Source: an uncultured bacterium (GTDB taxonomy: Bacteria; Myxococcota_A; Bradymonadia; Bradymonadales; Bradymonadaceae). Taken from it: a stretch of DNA of 64,000 bases. The stretch is from contig CALJNB010000005.1 of NCBI GenBank assembly GCA_937981985.1, positions 62,001 to 126,000 on the forward strand. The letters are read 5' to 3'. A model generated the notes under the pieces. That model saw nothing but the letters and a program-made list of their open reading frames with translations, did no database searches and was not told where the DNA came from. A program made the translations under genes and the position numbers. Shown piece after piece: positions 10,030 through 20,100 of the stretch; within the stretch, counting starts at the first letter, position 1, and the number at the start of each line of letters is the position of its first letter.

Positions 10030-10422
10030 TTAGTAATCGAATTCTATTAATTCGAATGATTCGTAGAGGACGCCGTTCGGCGAGGTTCTGTTTTTTCCGG
10101 AAAACCGACCCCGAATTTTTATCGTTTTAAGATCGGATTTTGTATATCTCTGAACAGCATTTAGAACCTCTTTTTTTCCCGTGAATGGCGTGCGTATCCA
10201 TTCTCCGTACGCATAAATTTCAAAGCGCGGACATTCACATCCGGTAGGATTATTTCGGGCCAACAAGGCGAAGTCGTTTTCCGAGTTTGCTTTTTTTGAG
10301 GATTTCAGACGGACACTTTCAAACGTGTTCATCGACCTCAAAATAGCAGTTTGGTTTGGTAACGGGTCTATAGCAGTACACGCAACGAGGCAGGTAAGTG
10401 CTATTAAAAAGAGTGTCTTCAT
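10030..10422 (-). CDS. Small hypothetical lipoprotein
   Basis: A 130-residue protein with a lipoprotein signal ending LVAC (Cys15). The mature part has a CEC pair (TGCECPRFEIYAYGEW), beta-rich character and a Ser/Lys-rich loop. The start overlaps the stop of trmN6 by four bases (ATGA), so it is coupled to that gene. I do not recognise a family. The domain looks like a single small beta sandwich. Envelope location follows from the lipobox only. Confidence 0.75.
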   Translation of the reverse strand: MKTLFLIALTCLVACTAIDPLPNQTAILRSMNTFESVRLKSSKKANSENDFALLARNNPTGCECPRFEIYAYGEWIRTPFTGKKEVLNAVQRYTKSDLKTIKIRGRFSGKNRTSPNGVLYESFELIEFDY

Positions 10423-11147
10423 GCTTTAGCCGCATTTTCGAAACGACGTCGAACTTCTTTTTTAAACCCGTCGCCTTCGTGTAAAATTAGGGCCGGCCCC
10501 ACCTTTACGTGAGAGACAGTTCCGCGTTGCAGCCAACATTCCATGAGGTATGCATCTTCGTTTTCGCGAGAATGAACGTATCGTAAACTCCGCAACCCGA
10601 AGTCGGTTCCGGAAATGATGTCCGTGAGATCTGTTAAACGAAATGGCGGCAGTACAATTTTGAGTTTTCCTTTGGGCTTGGCAACAAATTTCGCCGCCGC
10701 GATAAAGTCGCGAAGGCTTCCGTTTAGTTCTTGATGAGCCGCCGCTTTTTCAGGAGATACGTTTTGTTTCCCATGTCCGGGTTTGTAATAGGGGGGGTTA
10801 CACAGGACGAGATCGGCACTTTGATGGTCGAGATGGTGTCTACAATCACGGACATCGACCATCAAGGCTTCTGCTTGAGATTGCAGAAAATTAACAGCAA
10901 TATTTTTTTCGATAAGTTGATATAAAGATTTTTGTCGTTCTACCAATTGAACACGACAGTCAAGATGGCGCGAAGCGACCATCAATCCGACCGCTCCGTT
11001 TCCGGCACCCAAATCGACAACATGTTCGTTTGTGAGTTCCGGTAGGTCAGTGGCGAGCAGAATCGAATCTAAACCAAAGCGAAAGCCGTCGCTATTTTGA
11101 TATAGGTAGAGTTCCCCGTCCGAAATAGCATCTTTGGTCAGGGGCAT
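10419..11147 (-). CDS. trmN6: tRNA1(Val) adenine-37 N6-methyltransferase (YfiC/TrmN6)
   Basis: A 242-residue SAM-dependent methyltransferase. The N-terminus has FRFGLDSILLATDLP, typical of YfiC. The SAM-binding motif is VVDLGAGNGAVGLM. The catalytic N6-adenine motif NPPYYKPGHGKQN is complete and is followed by the usual P-E-K-A-x-A-H-Q segment. The family methylates A37 of tRNA1(Val). The start lies one base after the stop of the DUF4920 gene, and the 3' end overlaps the next lipoprotein gene, so all are co-transcribed without an obvious shared theme. Confidence 0.88.
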   Translation of the reverse strand: MPLTKDAISDGELYLYQNSDGFRFGLDSILLATDLPELTNEHVVDLGAGNGAVGLMVASRHLDCRVQLVERQKSLYQLIEKNIAVNFLQSQAEALMVDVRDCRHHLDHQSADLVLCNPPYYKPGHGKQNVSPEKAAAHQELNGSLRDFIAAAKFVAKPKGKLKIVLPPFRLTDLTDIISGTDFGLRSLRYVHSRENEDAYLMECWLQRGTVSHVKVGPALILHEGDGFKKEVRRRFENAAKA

Positions 11148-11148
11148 T

Positions 11149-11769
11149 TTACGATGGTTTTGTAATTTCTACGCCACTTACGATAAGCTCAAATACTTCT
11201 TCGTCACTTTTCACAACTTTAGCTTTTTCTCCAGCCTTCACCGCATCATCTGCGTAATGTTGGGCTTCGGCCTTAGGTACAATTCGTTTCGATAGAATGC
11301 CTTCAACTGTCGCTTTCCCGCCGTCGGCATTTTTCGGTACGAAAAATCCGTAGTCTTTCATTTTCACTCGAACTTCAGGGCTCTTATCATGCTGTAATGT
11401 GAACCAGCATCCTTTGGCCTTGCAGACCGTAGCAATCTTTCCTGAAATTTTCATAGGATCTTTTGAACCACCTTTAGAAATGGCAGCGGTTAAGGTTATT
11501 GCTTCTTCCTTCATGGTCAAAGGCGCGCCAAAATGAAGTGTTTCCCCATTTTTCATATTTTCTGGAAAGACTTGCTTTTTAGCAACTGTATCAACCTTTT
11601 TTGACGCAGCTTGTTTGCCGGGCTCGGGTTTGACGGCGGCGTTTTTAACTTTTGGCGCAATTTCTTTTTTGACGGCCTCGGCCTTTTGAGATGTCGTTTC
11701 GACGGTCTTGTTTTGACATCCAAAAATCAAAGCAGCGAAGCAGAATATTCCAAGAGTTGTGAGTTTCAT
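11149..11769 (-). CDS. DUF4920-domain lipoprotein
   Basis: A 206-residue lipoprotein. The ATG at 11769 is chosen because AGGAG lies about eight bases before it and because it opens on a signal peptide ending IFGC (Cys18); a longer in-frame ORF begins at 11865 but adds an unlikely charged leader. A Lys/Val/Ala-rich linker covers residues about 20-80. The C-terminal part matches DUF4920: ISGKIATVCKAKGCWFTL with a conserved CxxxGCW, then VRVKMKDYGFFVP and a GxxxxVEGxL segment. The family is periplasmic and resembles small oligosaccharide-binding folds. The CKAKGCW cysteines could bind metal or redox-cycle; this is inference. Confidence 0.85.
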   Translation of the reverse strand: MKLTTLGIFCFAALIFGCQNKTVETTSQKAEAVKKEIAPKVKNAAVKPEPGKQAASKKVDTVAKKQVFPENMKNGETLHFGAPLTMKEEAITLTAAISKGGSKDPMKISGKIATVCKAKGCWFTLQHDKSPEVRVKMKDYGFFVPKNADGGKATVEGILSKRIVPKAEAQHYADDAVKAGEKAKVVKSDEEVFELIVSGVEITKPS

Positions 11770-11897
11770 TTTTGGTCTCCTTAAAACTCGGACTTTAGCG
11801 TAACAATATTCAGAAATACAAGTTAAAGACGTGCAAAAATTACGCTTCTTCAAGCTATTGCTCAAAAAAATGGCATCACTTTATCTATAAAAATTTT

Positions 11898-12650
11898 ATG
11901 AAATCTAAAATTGTCCCTGTCTTCTTTTTGATTTTCGTTTTGATTTTTTCCGGTTGTTTTACCTCTAGTCTTCGAACCGGAAATATCTCGACTAACGATC
12001 CCGTTGTGAAGGTTTCGATCGGATTCCAATTCGCTTGGGAGAAAGATCCTCGTTCTGAGGAGATGAATACGGTCCAAGGATTGAAGTATATTTTTTCGTC
12101 CCTGCTCACGGGGTTAGGGATAGAGTTTGGTACGATTTTTTTTGAAGATTCATCTTCGGGTTGGGCATGTAGCTTAGGGTTAGTTTTTGGACTTGTTCAG
12201 CAGGATATTCATCCTCGTTGCGGGCTGCTTCAGGAGGGCAGCGGGGATAAGCTTTCCATCGCGTTAGGTTATAAATTATCTCTAAATCTATTATTTGCCG
12301 ATGGTGCGATACCCGGCTTGGTTAACGGAAACGTCGTGACCATGGATGTGAGTGGATGGATCGGAAATACTTTCTCTCCGATCTTTAATCTCGAAATTGG
12401 AAAAACCATTATTCCAGACAAAACAGAAGTCCGAGGTGTTCGCGATACACAAGACCGCCTCTACAATTCGCCCGAGATCCAATATATTGACGCTTGGATG
12501 TTAAAGTCGACATTCGGTATGGGAGTGCGTTCTAGTGCTATCTCAGACGCGTCCCAGTTTGCGGCCTTATTAGGATTTACTCCGATATTCCGTCTCGATG
12601 AACCGAGCCTGAAAGGATACGAGGCGGCGGCGGTCTTTCAGTTGGAATAA
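11898..12650 (+). CDS. Hypothetical envelope lipoprotein
   Basis: A 250-residue protein with signal ending IFSGC (Cys20). The mature part alternates polar and hydrophobic residues with many Gly and aromatic residues (ALGYKLSLNLLF, MGVRSSAISDA, FTPIFRLDEP), suggesting an outer-membrane-associated beta structure. Two cysteines (WACSLG and HPRCGL) could form a disulfide. No ribosome site is obvious before the ATG. It is divergent from the DUF4920 gene, with about 130 bases between. Family not recognised. Confidence 0.75.
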   Translation: MKSKIVPVFFLIFVLIFSGCFTSSLRTGNISTNDPVVKVSIGFQFAWEKDPRSEEMNTVQGLKYIFSSLLTGLGIEFGTIFFEDSSSGWACSLGLVFGLVQQDIHPRCGLLQEGSGDKLSIALGYKLSLNLLFADGAIPGLVNGNVVTMDVSGWIGNTFSPIFNLEIGKTIIPDKTEVRGVRDTQDRLYNSPEIQYIDAWMLKSTFGMGVRSSAISDASQFAALLGFTPIFRLDEPSLKGYEAAAVFQLE

Positions 12651-12817
12651 CGACGAGCCAACTTCGTTTGAAAGTGAACCATGGATTAATAAGGTAACAA
12701 TATTCGAATTTCGATTTTAATCTCGATGCGAAACGAATTTTTCAAGATGGGATCTTTACAATTTTCTTCGTTATCCGTAGATCTTGTGTCCTAAAACTTA
12801 CCCAACCGGAGCCCAAA

Positions 12818-13429
12818 ATGGCAAAGCATACACTTCCAGAACTTCCTTATTCTTATGACGCACTTGAGCCGCAGATTGATGCGAAAACGATGGAACTCCA
12901 TCACTCTAAGCATCATCAAGGTTACGTTAACGGACTTAATAACGCAGAAGCAAAATTAGCGGAAGCGCGTGAAAGCGGCGATTTTGGGCTCGTTCGTCAT
13001 TGGGAACGTGAACTTGCCTTCAATGGTGCTGGTCACTTTAATCACGTCCTATTTTGGGAAAACATGTGCCCGGCCGCACAATCGGGTGCTCCCGAGGGCG
13101 CTCTTCTTGACCAGATCAATGCTGACTTTGGAAGCGTTGAGAAAATGAAAGCCCAGTTCGGTGCTGCTTCTAAGAAAGTAGAAGGTAGTGGTTGGGGAAT
13201 GTTGGTCTGGGACACAATCGGACACCGTCTCGTAACGGTTGCCGTCGAAAATCACCAGAAAAATTTCCCGATTACGGCTATGCCTATTCTTGTTCTCGAC
13301 GTTTGGGAGCACGCTTACTATCTTAACTATCAGAACGCACGTGGTTCTTACGTCGATAATTTCTGGAATATTGTTAATTGGAAAAACGTAGCTTCAAATC
13401 TTGAACTCGCCAAGAAAGCAAACCGCTAA
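12818..13429 (+). CDS. sod: Superoxide dismutase (Fe/Mn family)
   Basis: A 203-residue enzyme that dismutates superoxide to peroxide and oxygen. All four metal ligands are present: His28 (ELHHSKHHQ), His76 (GAGHFNHVLFW), Asp161 and His165 (LDVWEHAYYLNYQN). Length and the FWNIVNW ending are standard. The GAGHFNH segment looks Mn-like; the metal could be Mn, Fe or either. There is no signal peptide, so it is cytoplasmic. GGAG lies six bases before the start. The glycosyltransferase module begins 33 bases downstream with no terminator between, so read-through is likely. Confidence 0.96.
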   Translation: MAKHTLPELPYSYDALEPQIDAKTMELHHSKHHQGYVNGLNNAEAKLAEARESGDFGLVRHWERELAFNGAGHFNHVLFWENMCPAAQSGAPEGALLDQINADFGSVEKMKAQFGAASKKVEGSGWGMLVWDTIGHRLVTVAVENHQKNFPITAMPILVLDVWEHAYYLNYQNARGSYVDNFWNIVNWKNVASNLELAKKANR

Positions 13430-13461
13430 TTTCCCAACCTTATACCCCTCCTCTAAATCAT

Positions 13462-14592
13462 ATGGTCAAACTCGTACATATTACGACCGTTCCCGATTCT
13501 TTGATTTTTATTGAGGGGCAAATTTCTTATATGAAATCGCGAGGTTTTGACGTCAGCGTTATTACCTCGCCGGGCGAAAAGCTGGAAGCGTTTCGAACAC
13601 GCACTAATATTCGATCTTATGGAATCGAAATGCCGCGTGCGATTACGCCCTTACAAGATATTAAATCTGTTACCGAAATTAGCAATGCGCTTTTTGAGAT
13701 TGAACCCGACATTGTTCACGCGCACACACCTAAAGGTGGACTGCTTGGAATGATGGCTGCATCGGCCGCGATGGTACCCCATAGAGTTTACCAGATGCGC
13801 GGTCTATTAACCTTTACCGCCCAAGGTCGGCGGCGTGAGATGTTTCGTCGCGCAGAACAGCTTAGCTGTAGACTTGCTCACAAAGTAATTTGCCAAAGCC
13901 ATTCGTTAAGACGAGAGGCTCTTTCTGAAAAGATGGTCCACGCGAATAAGTCAACCGTTTTACTAAATGGTAGCAACGGTGTGGACGCTATTGGAAAGTT
14001 TAACCCCAAAAACTCCTTTGCTAATATCCGAAAAGAATTAGGTATTAAACCTCAGGAAAAGGTTATCGGTTTTGTAGGTCGAATGGTAAAAGACAAAGGC
14101 ATCGAAGAACTTATTCGCGCCTGGGAAGTCGTTTCAAAAAAGGAAAAAGCTAAGCTGATTTTGGTCGGTCCTATCGAAGAAAGAGACGCAGTTGATAAAG
14201 GTATTATCAAAAGTATTAAATCTTCCAATGATATTCACTGGGTAGACTTCACTCGCGACACACCGTCTTATTATAACGCTTTCGACTTTTTAGTATTACC
14301 AACTTATAGGGAGGGCTTTCCTAATGTCCCGCTTGAGGCCGCTGCGATGGGGATTCCTACTATCGCTACTAACGTCCCTGGGTGTATTGATGCCGTGGTT
14401 CATCAGCACACAGGTATCTTAGTTCCAGCAAAGGATTCAGTCCGTTTGGCTGACGCGATGCTTCGCTATCTCAGAAACGATGGTCTGAGAAAAAAGCATG
14501 GCCGACAAGCTCGCGCACGTGTACTTGAATTTTTTCAGCCTGAAAAAATCTGGGAAGAAAATTATAAACTTTACCTCAATATGCTGAAATAG
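13462..14592 (+). CDS. GT4-family glycosyltransferase
   Basis: A 376-residue GT-B fold enzyme. The N-terminal domain carries VHAHTPKGGLLGMMAA and YQMRGLLTFTAQGRRRE, and the C-terminal domain has GFVGRMVKDKGIEELI and the nucleotide-sugar site with an E-x7-E pattern (YREGFPNVPLEAAAMGIP). It is probably cytoplasmic and adds a sugar to a lipid-linked or capsular glycan. The donor is unknown. It is followed after one base by a second glycosyltransferase and an oxidoreductase, which indicates a small surface-polysaccharide module. No good ribosome site precedes the ATG. Confidence 0.9.
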   Translation: MVKLVHITTVPDSLIFIEGQISYMKSRGFDVSVITSPGEKLEAFRTRTNIRSYGIEMPRAITPLQDIKSVTEISNALFEIEPDIVHAHTPKGGLLGMMAASAAMVPHRVYQMRGLLTFTAQGRRREMFRRAEQLSCRLAHKVICQSHSLRREALSEKMVHANKSTVLLNGSNGVDAIGKFNPKNSFANIRKELGIKPQEKVIGFVGRMVKDKGIEELIRAWEVVSKKEKAKLILVGPIEERDAVDKGIIKSIKSSNDIHWVDFTRDTPSYYNAFDFLVLPTYREGFPNVPLEAAAMGIPTIATNVPGCIDAVVHQHTGILVPAKDSVRLADAMLRYLRNDGLRKKHGRQARARVLEFFQPEKIWEENYKLYLNMLK

Positions 14593-14593
14593 A

Positions 14594-15607
14594 ATGCACT
14601 TAGCTGTTGAATCTGTCGGTACAAAAAGAGGAGGCGGTTGGGTTATTCTCAACGAAATTCTTAGTGCGTTAAGTGATGATTCACGTTTTACCCGCATTAC
14701 CGTTTTTGGATCTCCGCAATCGATCTATGCCGAGGCCAGATTTTTACACCCAAAGATTGAGTGGAAAAAACGTACTGTCGCCGACCGTTTTTATGCGGCG
14801 AGAATGCATTGGTTGACGACAGGATTTAATCAGGCTTGTAAGGAGGTGCATGCCGATTGTGTTCTACAAATGAACGCTGTTGGTCTTTGCGATCTTCCAA
14901 CCGTCTCCTATTCCCAACAGCCGTTATTTTTTTCGAGCCGGGCCAAAGCAACTTTGAGTTTTTCTCACCGTCTACGTCTCAAGGCCTTAGAACAGCTCAC
15001 CAAAAAATCGTGCGAACATAGCGATCGTGTTTTTGTTCAAACCCATTGGATGCAAAAAGCAATGAATCAAAGGTGGAATGTTTTCCCGCAGGTGGTTCGA
15101 TCACCACCACCTAATATAGAGCGCATGTTCGTCGCCAAAGGCCAGAATGGACTACTATGGATTGGAAGTGAGCTCGATTATAAGCGCCGTCACTTTTTCG
15201 AGCGTCTGGAGAGAGAGCTTTCAGATGAAACAGACTTTTTGACCTTGTGCTCCTCAAATGCCGCAATGTCGCGAGAAGAAATATTGGCGGTGCTTAAGCG
15301 TTCGTCGATTTTGGTTATCACGTCGCTGACTGAGAGTCTCGGTCTCCCATTAATAGAAGGCATGGCAAAAGGAACGATGATCATCGCGCCCGACTTGCCT
15401 TACGCTCAGGAGACTTGTGAAGATGCTGCAATGTATTATGAAACTCGCTCTTATTCGTCGCTCTTGTCTGCCGTACGGGCGGCACTAGATAATGAAACAT
15501 TACGTCGTCGACATATTCAGGCAGGAACTCGACGCGCCTTGGTATTGGATGCTGAATCCGAAAATTACCTCGCCTTACGCGATGGGCTTTTCGATGTTTC
15601 GCAATGA
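14594..15607 (+). CDS. GT4-like glycosyltransferase
   Basis: A 337-residue glycosyltransferase. The N-terminal half is divergent (ESVGTKRGGGWVILNEIL). The C-terminal half has the GT-B donor site: LTESLGLPLIEGMAKG with the E-x7-E arrangement, then PYAQETCEDAAMYYE. It lies between a GT4 enzyme and a Gfo/Idh/MocA oxidoreductase, which it overlaps by four bases (ATGA). This coupling suggests a shared glycan pathway. Substrate unknown. Confidence 0.87.
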   Translation: MHLAVESVGTKRGGGWVILNEILSALSDDSRFTRITVFGSPQSIYAEARFLHPKIEWKKRTVADRFYAARMHWLTTGFNQACKEVHADCVLQMNAVGLCDLPTVSYSQQPLFFSSRAKATLSFSHRLRLKALEQLTKKSCEHSDRVFVQTHWMQKAMNQRWNVFPQVVRSPPPNIERMFVAKGQNGLLWIGSELDYKRRHFFERLERELSDETDFLTLCSSNAAMSREEILAVLKRSSILVITSLTESLGLPLIEGMAKGTMIIAPDLPYAQETCEDAAMYYETRSYSSLLSAVRAALDNETLRRRHIQAGTRRALVLDAESENYLALRDGLFDVSQ

Positions 15608-17091
15608 AAGTTAAAGTTAACAAAAAATGGATCGACACCGTCGATTATGATGGCAAAGACAATGTCGTAATTCAGGTTACGAAGTGGTTATGTTTAGCTC
15701 CTGTTCCGCGTGCGTATTTCTCCTACCCCTTTTCTCTCAAGATATTGTGGCACTACCGAACCATCGGCATGAAACCTATTGCTCGTAAAATCGTTTCAAG
15801 AACGAAAAATAATTCCGTATCTCAAAAATTTATTTCTATCGGAAAAGGAGTCGTAGAGAAATCAGAAGGTCAGTTTCAAGTGGGAGATTCCGTCGTTTTT
15901 GTTGCGACGAACCATCCTGAAGGGCTTACCCGAATCGCGTTACCTTCATTATTGGTCAGAGGGACCGATACCGTCGAGTCAGGTGATACGAAATGGAAAA
16001 AAGGAGCTCATGATTTTATGAATGCAAACGCGGGTTTTGAGATTGAATCCGAAAAATGTTTGGAAGACATTAATTTTTCTAAAGTAGAATCGATTTTATC
16101 TGCGGTTCATTTTTCCGAGACAATCAAAGACGATTTCCCTTTTGCTAGTGCGCGTATTGCAAAACGAAATACCGATAGGGGAATGACTAATAGAGTAACG
16201 ATATTCGGGTGGGGTCATCATTCCCGAACTCAAATCGCCCCGCATCTTCCGACCGGATATCTACTTTCTCGAATTCACGATATTGATCCAGTTGTTTTAA
16301 GATTAGCGCCCAAAGATATCACGATCGATGCAACGCGTCGCCTAGCTAAGAATGACGATTCTTCGCTCATCATCGTCGCAGGCTATCATCATACTCATGC
16401 GGATTTAGTTTTAGAAGCGCTTCGCGAGGGGAAGTCCGTTATCTGCGAGAAGCCGCTCGCGACATCTTGGGAACAACTCGAGAAACTTGAAAAATTTGTC
16501 GAACCCAAATTATCAATGGCTTATCATCGTCGATACGATGCGTTTTTTGATCATATTCGTCACGATCTTTCACCCGCTAAATCCAAGATGGATTATCGAT
16601 GTGTGGTTCACGAAGTAAGTCTTCCAAAAAACCATTGGTATAATTGGCCGGTTTCGAAAAGCAAAATCGTTTCGAATGGTTGCCATTGGATTGATCATTT
16701 TTTGGCCCTTAAGCCCGGTTTTAAGGTTATATCCACCGACGCTTTTCAAACCCACCAAGGCATTCATTGTCATCTCGAACTTGAAGACGGTTCCACATTT
16801 CAAATGATGTTGTCCGATAAGGGAAGCGACGAAAAAGGAAATCGCGAAGAAATTTCAATAGAGGTGGGTGAGAGAACCGTTTTTATAAAAGATTTCGAAT
16901 CTTATACTTTTTCAAAATCGGGTAAAAAAATAAAATCAAGAAGTGTCAAAAAACTCGACGTTTTCCCTCGAATGTATGAACGAATTTTTAAGAATATTGA
17001 ACGAAAGAGATTTGATGATTTTTCTCAGGTTTTGAGAACGCAGCGAACGATTTTAGCATTGGATGATAAGTTGGCGGAGGGCGAGAAGTAA
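15604..17091 (+). CDS. Shortened bi-domain oxidoreductase (degenerate ADH part + Gfo/Idh/MocA)
   Basis: A 495-residue protein. The C-terminal part, from about residue 195, is a Gfo/Idh/MocA NAD(P)-dependent oxidoreductase: IFGWGHHSRTQIAPH replaces the Rossmann loop, VAGYHHTHADLVLEAL and VICEKPLA carry the family's EKP motif, and SNGCHWIDHF is the substrate-site segment. Residues 1-190 resemble the GroES-like zinc-ADH part of bi-domain sugar oxidoreductases (VEKSEGQFQVGDSVVFV), but no ADH Rossmann domain follows. Whole bi-domain proteins are usually near 700 residues. It is coupled by ATGA overlap to a glycosyltransferase, so it probably modifies a sugar for surface polysaccharide. Confidence 0.82.
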   Translation: MKVKVNKKWIDTVDYDGKDNVVIQVTKWLCLAPVPRAYFSYPFSLKILWHYRTIGMKPIARKIVSRTKNNSVSQKFISIGKGVVEKSEGQFQVGDSVVFVATNHPEGLTRIALPSLLVRGTDTVESGDTKWKKGAHDFMNANAGFEIESEKCLEDINFSKVESILSAVHFSETIKDDFPFASARIAKRNTDRGMTNRVTIFGWGHHSRTQIAPHLPTGYLLSRIHDIDPVVLRLAPKDITIDATRRLAKNDDSSLIIVAGYHHTHADLVLEALREGKSVICEKPLATSWEQLEKLEKFVEPKLSMAYHRRYDAFFDHIRHDLSPAKSKMDYRCVVHEVSLPKNHWYNWPVSKSKIVSNGCHWIDHFLALKPGFKVISTDAFQTHQGIHCHLELEDGSTFQMMLSDKGSDEKGNREEISIEVGERTVFIKDFESYTFSKSGKKIKSRSVKKLDVFPRMYERIFKNIERKRFDDFSQVLRTQRTILALDDKLAEGEK

Positions 17092-17140
17092 TCTTCGCAT
17101 TCACACATAGTGCAGGGAAAACGAGTTCTTTTGGAGAAGG

Positions 17141-20100
17141 CTAGGAGTCTTGTAGGTAAGTTTCAACGCGTCTGGAGTCGACGGCTAAATCAAGATCTTC
17201 ATACATTTCTTTGGCGCGTTTCCAAAGTGCTTTCGCTTCGTTGAGTTTTCCCTTACTCGCATAAAGGTTCGCCAAGCGTTCTAGGGGTTGGGCATAATCG
17301 ATATCTCTAATTTTAGTTTTCGAAGCCAATTCTAACAACGCGCTGATATCACCGAGCTGGCCGCCAAGCGATTTAGCGAGCGCCAAGTTATATTCAATTC
17401 CGTCTACGAGATATGGGAAATCATTGGATTGTATGATGTCCGCAGCCGAAGATAGATAATCTTTGGCTGCTCCAAAATCCCCACGTGCCATCGCGTTAAT
17501 TCCTAAATTCGCCATCACGACGGCCATGCCGTATTCGACACCGATCGAAGTGTATAAATCGAGGGCTTTTGCGTAGAAGCGTTCGGCTTCTGCGAAGCGA
17601 GATTCAAAGCGTTCGATGTCGCCAAGACCGTTATAGCACTGCCCTTGTCCACGTTTATCGCCCAGTTGCTCGTAGGAGGTAAGGGTCCGAGTGTAGCGTT
17701 CGCGAGCTTCCGCGAAATCTTTCTGATAACGGGAAAGTTGTGCCAGGCTTAGCATATTTCTAGCTGAGCCAGTCTGAGAACTTTCTTGCGCGTAAAGTTT
17801 CATAGATAATTCAAACTTTTCGCGCGCGATATTAGCTTTACCCATGAGACGAAAAATTTCCCCGAGAATCCACATCGACTCAGCCTGTCCAATAACATCG
17901 TCGATACCTTTTGCAATCGAATAGGCTTCTTCGGCGAGAGCTTTCGCGGCTGAATATTCTCCGCGGTACCAAAAGACGCGCGCTAATCCCCGTACCGCTT
18001 CGACGTCTAAAATAATTTGGTCGGTATAGGTGTTTACTATTTCTCGAACCTTTTTAAACGCCCATTCTGCAGCTTCAAAATCGCCACGTTGCCAAGCAAT
18101 ATGCCCCAAACCGAGCCAACTATAACCAAAAGGTCGAACGAGCTCTTCGGGCAGATTTTTGGTTTGCGCTATGATACGTACAACGCGCCTGTATCCCCGT
18201 TCGGCCATCGGGAAGTTGCCGAAGCCTTCGTACAGGTCGCCGAGTCGGGAAAGAACTTCCAAGTAAATTGCAGGATCGACGTCTTTTTCGCCTAGTTCGG
18301 CCAAAATAACGGTATTACCGAGTGGGACCGCTGTACTGCTTTCTATTCCTAATTTACGATCAAGAATTTTTAAAACTGCTTCGAAGGCAGTCGACGACCG
18401 GTAAAGTTCAAAACGTTGTAGTGAATCGTCACCGGCTCCTTTATACCAAAAAAGAGCGTTGTCCTCGTCTCCGCAAGCTAGAAAATGTTCGGCTATTTCG
18501 TAGGAGAAGGTTCGCGCATCATCGGCCGCAGCGTATGCGATTGCCGCGGATCGGTGTAAAGATTTTGCCATTTCTGGTGATGTATTTTGAACGATGAAGT
18601 CGCAAAGTAGTCGGTGAGAAAAGCCGTACCATTCCTGCGCACTTCCTGGAATCTCTACAAGGAAGCCCTCTGCCACTAGAAGTCCAAGATCTAAATCGAA
18701 CGAGTTTTGAAGCGTGCTAAACGAGACGTTTGGGCCCTGTCCGAAAATCGAAATAAGACTCTTATCTTTAAGCATTCGTCGGACAACGTCGTATCGGAAA
18801 CGTGCGCCAGCAAAAGCGGCAATTTGAAGAACCTTCTCCAAACGTGACTCCCCATCAGTGTGGGATTCGGCTTGGCGTAGGCGTTCTTGAAATAGTTCGC
18901 CAAGACTCGGAGGAACAGTACCTTTGATCGCGTTTATATCAGACGCGCACCAGCGACCTTCTTTCCACTCCAATAATTTTTCTTCACGTAAATAGCGAAG
19001 CAACATGATTAAGTGAAGCGGGTTTCCCGAAGATCGTTCCAGGACGATATCTACAAGTTCAGGTTCGCTGGGCAAGATAGCTTGAACCAATTCGATGCCG
19101 TCATGTTGTTCGAGGCGTGCGACATTGATTCGATGAACCACAGGATATTTACGAAGCAGTTCAAGACGTTCGACAATATTGGGCCTTTCCACCAGATCTT
19201 CAGTTCGTATTGTACACACAATAACAATTCGAAGGGCACGCGCGGTGATTTCGGAAACAAGAATATCAAAGAATTCGAATAACCCTTGGCCAGCCCAATG
19301 AACATCATCAAAAAATAGTAACCGGGGCATACGTTCGGACGCCATTTCAAAAATTCGAATTACCAATGCGAATAACTCGGAACGGTTTTTTTTATCTTCG
19401 AACGCATCGAAGGTTTCTGAAGGACGTAAGAAATTCACAAGTGTTTTAATATCTTTTGCAGATTCGTGACCCCACGCGGACAAGCGTTGTTGAACTTTAG
19501 CTGATACTTTTTCGTCAGGTAGGCCCGTAGTTCTGAACATAGAAGCGAGCACCTCGCGCGCACCACCGAGTCCACGCACATCGGGTGAAAAGGTTCCCGA
19601 GTGGGTACGAAACGCGCCTTCTTCTTCCAAGGTTTGTTTATACCAATTTGCTATTCTCGACTTTCCGACGCCGGCCTCTCCCTCTAAAAAGATAATAGAA
19701 CCGACGTCTTTGTGTCTTGCCTTATCGGCATAAAAACGGAGTTGGTCACGTTCTTTTCCTCTTCCGGTAAAGGGAATCTCCTGTTTCCAATGATCGACAA
19801 TAGAACTGTCAGTAGCCTTTTTTAGTCGAGACCCCTGTAGCCCCGTCGCCTCTTGGGTGATGCGATTTGCGCGCAACTCATTTGGGGTAAGATCTTCGCT
19901 GGGGTGTATGCGGTATTTTTTTTCATCGGCGATTTCGCTTTGTATTTTTTCCAATTCCTCGCGCATCTGCCCGCAAGAATTCCAGCGATTAGCAGGTTTC
20001 TTTTCCAGAGCACGCATCACAACGTGTTCAAGACTTTCGGGTATCTGGATACCTTTTCGTGGGACGATCTTCGGAATCGGGTCGTGAACGTGTTTGCTCA

